Positions 56,001 to 64,000 of a stretch of 64,000 nucleotides of DNA are shown piece by piece. The number at the start of each line of letters is the position of its first letter. The first letter of the stretch is position 1. Under the pieces are notes generated by a model. The model ran no database searches. It was not told the DNA's origin and saw only the letters and a program-made list of their open reading frames with translations. The DNA is taken from positions 4,903,967 to 4,967,966 of the forward strand of contig NC_133917.1 of NCBI RefSeq assembly GCF_964199755.1, written 5' to 3'. This DNA comes from Larus michahellis (Eukaryota > Chordata > Aves > Charadriiformes > Laridae). The position numbers and the translations under genes are program-made.

Positions 56001-59000
56001 AGTCCATTTAAATGGAAGTGTTGATTTCTTGCTTCAGGCAAAAAATGAGATGTGTTTTGTTGTGTTTCTGTATCAGCCCGTTCCCCACCAGGGCCAGGAG
56101 GCGCAGCCAGGCTGTCGGTCCCATCCCCACTGGGATGACCAGGGCTCTGCTCCCCCACAACGGAGAAGAAGGATCCCCTTTCCTGCGCCCAAACAGCCAT
56201 TTTTTTGCCTTTTTTTTAGAACCATTTCCCCCCCGGCTCTGTTCCCTTTGAATTACTTTAAAGCAGGGATCTCTCCTCCGACTGCCAAGGAGGGGAGGTG
56301 TTTGGGGGGGCCAGCTCCCGCAGCTGTCCCGGCCCTGCTTTGAGCCGGCCATTGTGCGCTCCATGAAGGCGCCTTTATCCTCGGTCCCAGGGCCGGAGCT
56401 CCGCTCGCCGTTGACGCGGCGGCTGCTGCGGCTGCCCAGCTTTCGGAAAGAAATTTGGCTCCGGGTGAAGGATGCATTAACAGACACCTTCTCTAATTGT
56501 CCACCTGGCACTGAGGCATCCCGACGCTTACTCCGGGGCCATTTAACTCGCTGGGAACACGCTGTGCAGAAGCAGAGAGCGCGTGGGGTTGCCGAGGGGC
56601 TGGGAGAGCTGGCTGCTGGGAGGGGGAGCAGCCCCCTTCCCTCCCCTTGTGGGGGCGGTGTGTGGGAGCCGCTCCGGCAACAGCGAGGCCTCGTAATGCC
56701 GAAGCTCCACGTGTCTGGGCATGGTGGAGGGGGTACGGCCGGCGGTCTGAGCCGGCTTCAAACCAATTCGGAGCTAGTATTATCATAGAAATCATAGACT
56801 CATAGAATGGTTTGGGTGGGAAGGGACCTTAAAGATCACGCAGTCCCACCCCCTGCCCCGGGCAGGGACACCTCCCACCAGCCCAGGTTGCTCCAAGCCC
56901 CGTCCAACCTGGCCTTGAACCCCTCCAGGGATGGGGCAGCCACAGCTTCTCTGGGCAACCTGGGCCAGGGGCTCACCCCCCTCACAGCAAACAATTTCTC
57001 ATATCTCAGATCTCATCTCAATCTCCCTCTGTCAGTGTAAAACCCTTCCCCCTCATCCCATGGCTCCCCTCCCTGCTCCAGAGTCCCTCCCCAGCTTTCC
57101 TGGAGCCCCTTGAGGGACTGGAAGGGGCTGGAAGGTCTCCCCGGAGCCTTCTCTTCTCCAGGCTGAACCCCTACAGCTCTCTCAGCCTGTCCCCACAGCA
57201 GAGGGGCTCCAGCCCTCTGGTCATCTCTGTGGCCTCCGCTGGATCTATTCGAACAGGTCCATGTCCTTCTTACGTTGGGGACTCCAAAGCTGGATGCAGT
57301 ACTCCAGGTGGGGTGTCACCAGAGGAGAGGAGAGGGGCAGAATCCCCTCCCTCGTCCTGCTGGCCACACTTCTTGTGATGCAGCCCAGGATGGGGGTGGT
57401 CTCTGGGCTGCCAGCGCACATTGCTGGCTCCTGTTGAGCTTCTCACCCACCAGCACCCCCAGGTCCTTCTCCTCAGGGCTGCTCTCCAGCCAATCTCCAC
57501 CCAGACTGTGTTTGTGCCTGGGATTGCCATGACCCAGGTGCAGTACCTTGCTGAACTTCATGAGGTTCGCATGGGCCCACCTCTCAAGCCTGTCCAGGTC
57601 CCTCTGGATGGCATCCCTTCCCTCCAGCGTGGCTGGCAAGCATCTGTGCTCCAGGGCCGGTGTCTTCAGTGCAAAACACGATCCTGTCCTGGCTCTGGTT
57701 TCTCCTCCCATGTAGATGCAGCCCCGCAGGGCTGTGAGCGGCTGGGAAACGCTTGGCAGGAGTTTGCCCCCATCCTGTAGGTCTCCCCGCTTCCCTTGGG
57801 GGGGCCAGGAGGCAGGTCAGAGGCTGAGCCCGACCCAGGGGAGACGGTGGCTGCTGCTGGCCCGGTGGGTGCTAGGCACTGGCTGTGGTCGGCTGGGCGG
57901 TTGTGGCCACTGTAGGTCACTTTGTGGCTGCCGGAGACCTGGGAGGATGAGGGAGAGCAGGAAATCCAAGGGAGCGTCGGTTCTTTGCTGTGGTTTTCTT
58001 AATGAATCTTGCATTTGGTAAGCTTGTGGTGGGGAGATGGAGGCAGAAGATGAGCTCCTGCGGGAAGAGGGGGCGGCAGAGCCAGCTTCGGAGGAGAGCA
58101 CCGATCCCCGAGCCCTACATCCTGTGGGAGGAAGGGGACAGGCTGGGTCTCCAAGTCATCCCTTGCCTAAAGAAGGGGGTGGGGGTGGGGGTGGTGGAGG
58201 GGGAGGCATCTGCTCATAATTGGGGATGTTTCATCCATTTTGATACGTCCAGTCTCCATCTTGATGGCACTGAGCTCCCTGTCGTGGTGTCGAGCCTTTC
58301 CCTCTAAGCAACGGCTCCAGTGCTGCCGGTGCTGATGCTTTAAAGAGAGAAGGAAAGGGAGGTTTGTAGGAGGTGATACTCCTAAGTCAAACCAAATGAT
58401 ATCAAACAAAGCCCTTTTGCAGGCCCAAGGAATAATTAGTGTCGTTACATGGTGGGGAGAGTTCCCTCCCACTCTTTAGGAACCAGGATTTGGACTGGGG
58501 ACCGGACCTTCCCCGTCCCTCGCAGCATCCCCGCTGCAGACGGGGCAGAGGCTGTGGTGTTTTCTTCCTGTGGCAGGAGCTGGGGGGAAGCGACAGCACC
58601 ATCTCTGCCTGCCGGGAGCCTGAGGGCGAGTGGGGTCCCAAGAGGCGTGAAACAAGCGGCAGCGCCGGCAGCGGCTCCGTCCCGTTGTGCTGCTCAGTGC
58701 GGCGGTGAGGACGCAGAGACTCTCCTTTCGTGGGCTGAGCACAAAGTTAAGCAGATGCTTGGAGCAGGGAATTTATCAGAAGAGTAGGGATGACACAAGA
58801 TAAACGTTAAGGGAATCAAGTGTGTTTGACTGCCTTTGCTTTTAACAAACATTCACGATTGCGTTTCGTTGGGTTTTCAAGATTTCCTGCCTTCCCAAGG
58901 GCTCTGGCTCGCTGCACAGCAAGAGCTGCCGTCGGTGTGGAAGTGTTCGCTGCAGAGCGCCGACTCTCCAGGAAGACGGTGAAACGCTGAAAGCCTGGCA

Positions 59001-60121
59001 CAAAGATGGCCCAAGCCGGGGGTCTGCGGGTACCGGGGCGATGGCCCCCTGCCTGGCAGCCCCCGGTGCAGACGGTTGGGTTTGAAGCCGGCAACGGCTT
59101 CGCTGTTCCCCGCCTTCCCGAGCGCAGCTCTTACCAGAACTCCTGTGGCCGGCCCCGCTGTGGTGCAGTGACCCCCCCCATTGCAGCCTGTGCTCGGGGG
59201 GGGGGGCAGTGACCCCCACAGTGCAGCCTGTGCTGGGGGCTGCAGTGGCCCCCCCATCACAGCCTGTGCTCGGGGGGGGAGCAGTGACCCCCCATTGCAA
59301 CCTCTGCTCTCGGGGGGTGCAGCGACCCCCCACCACAGCCAGCCTCCTTGAGGTGCCCGTTTCAGTGGGGGCAGAGCACCCCCCCGTCCGCAGCCCCCCG
59401 GGGAGGCCATGGGGCTCTTCCCAGCCCTGCTCCCATGGCGGGGGTCAGACTGGTCCTGTGCTCTGTGCTGTGGGTTTTCCTGCTCGTTTCTGTTAGGACT
59501 TTGCTTTGTTTCTGCGTGTCCTGGGGTCGCCATCCCGACTGTGCACGTGTGTGTTTCCTGGGTGCAGGATGGATGGAAAACCCATCCTGCTGCTGCTGTC
59601 TTTGTGATTTAAAAATGTTACTTTTTAATTTGTTCTCATTTGGGTTTTCTTATTTTTTTTCCCTGTCTTTTTTTACTGTCTAGCATAGAAAATAAACTGC
59701 CTTTGGCTCCCAGGAGCTAATTCATCCAAGTTAAATGATCTTTAAAATCTGTTAGCGCATCATGGATCTCAGTTCCTGTTTTCTCGCAGTGTAATTAATG
59801 CTTCAGTTTAAATTTTCTCCTTTCCTTAGGGGCAAGGTTGATGGATCTGATGCCACACTAAAACTTTTGCTGAGCCATTAGAAAGAAATCAAACTAAAAG
59901 CAATCTAGTCCTTAATTTAAATTTTATTTTTTTTTAAATAACTTGTCTTTGGGAAGAAACTGATCTTGTTTATTATCATTATTTCTTTTCTCATCCAGCA
60001 CCGAAGACATGTAGCCCTAAACAGTTTGCATGCAAAGATCAGATTACATGCATATCTAAGGGCTGGCGCTGTGACGGGGAAAAGGATTGTCCGGATGGCT
60101 CGGATGAATCACCCGATATAT
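42850..60121 (+). CDS. LRP1: LDL receptor-related protein 1, first two coding exons (partial)
   Basis: Large endocytic and signalling receptor (about 4,540 residues in human) at the cell surface. Only the N-terminus is in the window. Exon 1 (42850-42922) encodes a signal peptide, [22 protein letters not shown], and ends in phase 1. Exon 2 (59999-60121) continues as [20 protein letters not shown] and then [20 protein letters not shown]. This is the first LDLR class A repeat, nearly identical to human LRP1 from [12 protein letters not shown] on. Five of its six cysteines are visible (29, 36, 42, 49, 55); the sixth codon is split by the next intron. The Ca-binding DCPDGSDE is intact. The start has CCGGCATGG context in a CpG island. 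Splice sites are CTCGAAG/GTGAGT, TCATCCAG/CACC and ATAT/GTATGT. The gene runs off the right edge. LRP1 beside STAT6 fits human synteny. Confidence 0.95.
51826..51919 (+). other. Long imperfect hairpin (pre-miRNA-like inverted repeat)
   Basis: The left arm 51833-51865 (GGAATAAAAGT ... GAATAATTAG) pairs with the right arm 51881-51914 (CTAATTATTC ... ACTTTTATTCC). By eye there are 29 Watson-Crick pairs and one G-U over 33 positions, with three mismatches and one bulge. CTGC/GCAG at the outer ends extends the stem to about 94 nt. The 15-nt loop begins with TGT. Length, loop size and single-strand orientation within LRP1 intron 1 resemble a pre-miRNA, but I do not recognise the sequence. A decayed palindromic transposon or a cruciform-forming element is also possible. 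Confidence 0.7.
52210..52450. other. AT-rich island in LRP1 intron 1
   Basis: An AT-rich stretch in a GC-rich intron holds ATTAATATATAA, GTGCAATTGCTTTATTGCAC (a small perfect-stem hairpin overlapping a C/EBP-like TTGCACAAT) and AATAAATAAAG. It closely follows the hairpin element. It could be a conserved enhancer; no coding signal is seen. Confidence 0.3.
53065..53095. repeat. Poly-T tract
   Basis: About 31 consecutive T on the plus strand. Other T-rich runs lie at about 52679-52721 and 54290-54312. No retroposed body is recognisable on the expected side of any of them, so I call them simple homopolymers. Confidence 0.8.
56782..57630 (-). mobile_element. CR1 LINE, 5'-truncated, minus orientation
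   Basis: The plus strand begins with ATCATAGAA/TCATAGAATGG repeats, the reverse complement of the CR1 3' terminal octamer repeats, then GGTTTGGGTGGGAAGGGACC, the typical CR1 3' UTR. Read on the minus strand, the upstream half encodes the C-terminal end of the ORF2 reverse transcriptase ([20 protein letters not shown], then [17 protein letters not shown]). The frame is broken by frameshifts and stops and lacks everything upstream of this point, so it is a dead copy of about 0.85 kb. The 5' boundary is approximate. It sits inside LRP1 intron 1, antisense to the gene. Confidence 0.93.
59165..59341. repeat. Minisatellite of 36-41 bp units in LRP1 intron 1
   Basis: Units beginning GCAGTG(A/G)CCCCC start at 59165, 59206, 59242, 59281 and, with GCAGCG, 59319. 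Each contains CAGCCTGTGCT or a variant and a G run of differing length. The last unit is partial. Confidence 0.85.
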
Positions 60122-63100
60122 GTATGTATGCCTTTCCTTCCTAATAATGTTCTTTGCTTTTGTTCCATCCATTCTCTCATTGCATGGTCGTTCCAGAGTC
60201 CCAAACAGGCGGCATCGCACAAATGCTCTACCTCAACTCCGGTTTCTCCTGCGGTACCAGGAGCCCGCAGCACCTCGGGGGGGTGGGTACCACTCGTGGC
60301 AGGGTCCAAGCCGTCCATCTCTCCATCCGCCCTTTATCTCCCCAGGCGCTGCTCCTGGGGCCTCTGGCTCTGGGGCCATGATCCATCATCATGGAACAGC
60401 CTCCTGGGAACGGTATCGCTGATTTCTTTTTTGTTTCCATCAAAATTGGTTTACACGAGGAAAGCAGAGCCCTGGAGGCGAGGACGTGGTGAGCTGGGCA
60501 GGGGTGCGGGGTCAGCTCTGCCGCAGCAGCATCCTCTCCTTGGGCGGTCGTACCTCCGGTGCCTGGCACCTAACGGGTGCTTGGGGCCAGGGCTGGGCTG
60601 AAGGGAGGAAGGAGAGCTCTGGGAGCCCTAGGGGACAGCTGTGAAAGCCACACAGCTTCCCCCAGATGTGTCTGGGTTAGGATGCCGTGTTGGTTTGACT
60701 GGTTTTGTCCCAGCGCTGGGGATGCTCCTGGGTCTGATGGGGCAGGGTCTCTCCAGAAGCAAATGGGGAACGGGGCTGGGTTAGGTGGGGTGGGGGGTTG
60801 GGGATGGGGCATATGTGTCTGTAGAGCCAGAGCCGTGCTGGCAGTGGGGCTCGGCAGGGACGGCAGCTCTGCTGGTCCCCCTGCACCACGCTGTGCCGGG
60901 GGCTCTGCTCCGGATGGGCTGGAGCAAGGAACGAGCTTCCCCACGTCCCGGTTTCTCTCTCTGTCTGATGAGGGAGGCCGTGCTGCCCTCGCTGCCTCGC
61001 AGCAGCTGCCTCGTTAGGTTGTTTTACGGTGCCAGGGACCAGGGACCTTGAGATGCCGGGCTGGCAGGAGAGGCACAGCCGGGTTCATCCCTGCTGCTGC
61101 TCACCAGTGACCAGCAAAATCCTCTTGTCCTCTGCCCCGGAGATCCTTCCCAGACTCCTGCTTCCTGCTGCACTTGGCATAAACGTCTCCTCCAAAGCAG
61201 TTTCTGGTTTGGCACTGGGGTTATTTATTTCTTAAAGCAAAATGATGCAACCGTCCCCTCCATGGGAGGGATGAGGGGGCTGGGATGGGCTGTCTGGCTC
61301 CAGTCAGTCAGCGGCCCTGGAAAATTACTGTGGGAGGACTCAGAGGCCTGTCCCCAGCTGGAAGAAATCCGTCCTGATGGATGTATTCTGCTTGCTGCAT
61401 ATGCCTGTGCCCGCTTCACTGCCCGACCATCCGTACAGACAGGTGAACCCAAAACAGACCCCTCGATGCTTTTCCCCCATCATCATCTTCCTCTTGTTTC
61501 GCGGCGAAGGCGCGGCTGGTGGGGACTGGCAGAGTTCTCCCTGGACAGGGAAGGCAGAGCCACATCTGCCTGCTCTGGCTGCTGCCGCCCCGGTGGGAAC
61601 GGCAAAGCATCAGTGTCCCCACAGTGGGGCTGCGAGCGTCCGCCACTGCTGCCCGCCCAGTCCCTGCGCCTGCAGCCCGCGGATGCACCTCATGTCCACC
61701 TGTGTGGCCACAGGTGGTGAGGTAGGAAGATGCTCTCAGGTTTGCTTAGAGCCCTGAGGGCTCCAGCTCCCGCTGGAGGAGGGAGACTCATTCCTGGGGG
61801 GCGCGGGACCCCTGGTAGCCATGTGCCCCTTGGTACGTGCTCGGTGCTTCCAGAACAAGTGGGTGGGAGCCTCTTGCAAGGCATGGATCAAAGCCCATCG
61901 TTGCCCCTCTCCTTGCTGTGCCACCGCCTGTGGGACAGAGTCCATGAGTTCCCATCACCGCCACAGACCCTAAACGTTGGAAATGCTCTTTTCCAGGGGA
62001 GCGGTTCCTTCCCCAGATGAGATTTGGAGACCTGGAGGGGCTTGACCTTTCTGAGGGACTCTGCTCACCTTCCCCAAGTTCCCACTTTAAGCCCCAGGAC
62101 AGCGTTAGGCTGGGGAGAGCCAGGAGGGAGTCAGAAGGACGCTGAGCCCTCCAGGATGTGGTGTTGGGGTCAGCGGCCATCGCTGCTGGCTCCTGCGCCC
62201 GCCTGTGCCTTTCCCATGGGCAGGGGCTGTGGATGGAAGTTGCTGCCTGCTCCTGCCCGCTCCTGCCCAGGCTCGCACAAGTGGAATCCGACCTGTCGGC
62301 ACACTCAGGGTGTGCAGCCCAGTATCTCTGGGATTGCCAGGCAAGCTTTTCTCACGCCACTTCGGCACCGGGGCTTCCAGCAGGCTCTCATCCTCCTTAT
62401 CTTTTTGGCAGGGAGAGAATGACTTTTATTACTATAATTTAATCTCTTTTTTAAGCCCAGGCTGCAAATGTGGTTCTTGCACGCTGCTTGGTGCACCCTT
62501 TCACACCCTGGCAGCTCGGCAGGTTATTTACATTGAGCTAATGTACTCATGACAGAGTCTCTTGAAATGCCGTCTATTATGTGCGAGGTTTTCCTCCCTG
62601 GGGAATCCTTTTAAGTATTTGCTGGCTCTGCTTATATGTTAGCTGAACATGGGAAGAGTTCCCTTTCTGAGCCTGGTGTTGTGCTTGTGTCTTGCGTGAG
62701 CGGCTCGTACCCGGTTCTTGCCCAGTCAGTTGGTTTTTTCACTCCATGGAGCTTTCCTGGGGCAAAAAAAAACTTGGACAAGAGCCTCCATCCTGTTGAA
62801 AATCAAAGCAGATGAGGGGCTCTGAGAAATGAATTTGCTGTGGTTGAGCTACGGCCGTCATCTGGCCGCTGCGTCCCGGCTGGCCTCGTGCCCGGAGCTC
62901 CCCTGGCTCCGCTGGGTGCCCCGGCTCTGCCCGCAAGCAGGACAGCCGAGCTGGTGGCGGTGGCACCGTTTGCTTCACTGCAGATGAATTGGCGGATCCG
63001 CAGCCTTCGGTCGCCTGGGTGTTTGCAAGGGTTCCACGTCAAACAGTTCATCGGTCTGAGCGCTGGATGTGTCGATGGCGTGGTCCTGCTCGGCTTCGGG

Positions 63101-64000
63101 GCATCTCGAGCGAGCCCCTTGTCAGCACAGCCTTTGCTCTCCCCTTCCTGTGGCGCTGGCAGCGGGCGCAGCTGGGAGGCACTGGCAGGAGCTTCCCTGC
63201 CCCAACTCCGCCGGTGCTGGGCTGTGGGCGCTGCCGTCCCTCCCGGCACGGCAGCAGGACCATCCTGCTCCCAGCCTCTCCTGCCCCTTCCCTTGTCCCA
63301 TTCCCCCACGACTGTGTCTCTTTGGGCTGTTGCCAGATCAACTACAGGCTGCGTTTACAGGAGGAAGAATTGCTGTTCTTCTTTCCTTCTGTTTTTTTTT
63401 TTTTTCCAAGTGGTTTTTAGAGGTTAAAAATTCCTGTCTAATTCAGCTCCTTGGGGTGTACCACAAGCTTGTCACATGTAATAAATTGGCTCATTTATTA
63501 GTACAGCAACACAGTCAAAAGCAAACAAAGTGGCTTGTAGATTAATCCTGCCCTGTTCATGATAAGTAGTTTGATCCAGGCTCTTTGCAGGGGAATAATG
63601 GACACGGCAGGTCAGTTTTGACTGATGAACTGTGCACTTCATTTCAGTGCGTTCATTCTTTTGGCCTGTATATTGATACTACTTAATTAACCCTTAATTT
63701 GCAATTACTCGGTGCCTAGATAGTGCTGTTCAGCCCTTTGTGGAGAACAAAATCTGTAAAGCGGCATCTGGTGAGAAATTCTCCCAGGAATCGTCTGCTG
63801 GGTGTGCTGGATTGGGGCTGGGAAAGGAGAAATCCCCGATGGCTGCAATGGAGCACGGGAGCCCTGATCTCCGTGTCCCACGTCCTGCAGGAGCCCATGG
63901 AAACATACTGGAGCGTGTTTGACACGCAGCCCGTGTGCAGGGGAGTGATCTGGCATCTGGAGCCTGTTAGATTTTCGTTCTTCGGGCACCTCTTGTGCAA
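60122..64000 (+). other. LRP1: LRP1 intron 2 (incomplete)
   Basis: No further LRP1 exon is recognisable before the window ends; the next exon should begin by completing the split Cys codon. The last 600 bp are AT-rich. Confidence 0.6.
63420..63725. other. AT-rich island in LRP1 intron 2
   Basis: About 300 bp of AT-rich sequence with TTATTAG, TTGATACTACTTAATTAACC and TGCAATTA motifs against a GC-rich background. It has the look of a conserved noncoding element, but conservation cannot be judged from one sequence. Confidence 0.3.

Larger units (their letters stand above)
42923..59998 (+). other. LRP1: LRP1 intron 1
   Basis: A 17-kb intron; I found no exon or RNA gene of a known family inside it. 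It begins CpG-rich, stays GC-rich to about 48 kb, then alternates with AT-rich islands (about 48.2-48.6, 51.83-52.45, 54.35-54.75 and 59.6-60.0 kb). It holds the hairpin at 51826-51919, homopolymer T tracts, a CR1 LINE and a minisatellite, each listed separately. Confidence 0.7.

Noticed and set aside
1-64000. CRISPR arrays, bacterial operons or riboswitches
   Set aside because: The window is vertebrate nuclear DNA. Its tandem repeats are contiguous satellites with no unique spacers of constant length.

Overview
The window is nuclear DNA from a bird. Gene structures are vertebrate (many short GT-AG exons), the introns are compact, the base composition is very GC-rich with several CpG islands, and the only clear interspersed repeat is a CR1 LINE tail, the dominant avian retroposon. 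Gene content and order match human 12q13.3: TAC3(-), MYO1A(-), NEMP1(-), NAB2(+), STAT6(-), LRP1(+). GC content and gene density suggest a microchromosome or dot chromosome (inference).

Layout. 0.5-1.1 kb: TAC3, four coding exons, neurokinin B intact. 1.1-4.1 kb: intergenic, CA/TG-rich, with a small AT island carrying HNF1-like sites. 4.2-11.3 kb: MYO1A, 28 coding exons, 1,074 codons plus stop, with a noncoding 5' exon inferred near 12.5 kb. 13.1-18.3 kb: NEMP1, nine coding exons, 429 codons. 18.3-21.0 kb: a CpG-rich divergent promoter region between NEMP1 and NAB2. 21.06-23.67 kb: NAB2, six coding exons, 470 codons, with a poly-C-rich 3' UTR. 24.7 kb: NAB2 and STAT6 end tail to tail at two poly(A) signals lying back to back. 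25.3-33.5 kb: STAT6, 21 coding exons, 867 codons, with a noncoding first exon inferred at about 37.7 kb in a CpG island. 38-42.4 kb: intergenic, ending in a 1.5-kb CATACC-type satellite array just upstream of the LRP1 promoter. 42.85 kb to the end: the first two coding exons of LRP1 (signal peptide and first LDLR class A repeat) separated by a 17-kb intron; the rest of LRP1 lies beyond the window.

All exon models were built by reading splice sites by eye. For TAC3, MYO1A, NEMP1, NAB2 and STAT6 the exon lengths sum to a multiple of three and the phases agree at every junction. The genes do not form one pathway. NAB2 is a corepressor of EGR factors, STAT6 is the IL-4/IL-13 signal transducer, MYO1A is an enterocyte brush-border motor, NEMP1 is an inner nuclear membrane protein, TAC3 is a neuropeptide precursor, and LRP1 is an endocytic receptor.

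The observations most worth checking are: a roughly 94-nt near-perfect hairpin in LRP1 intron 1; the higher-order satellite whose unit length changes in 11-bp steps next to the LRP1 promoter; the shared NAB2/STAT6 poly(A) region; the 29-codon extra-IQ exon of MYO1A; a two-codon, perfect-Kozak upstream ORF in the inferred STAT6 leader; and an intact bird TAC3 in extremely GC-rich DNA. I saw no wholly new gene system.
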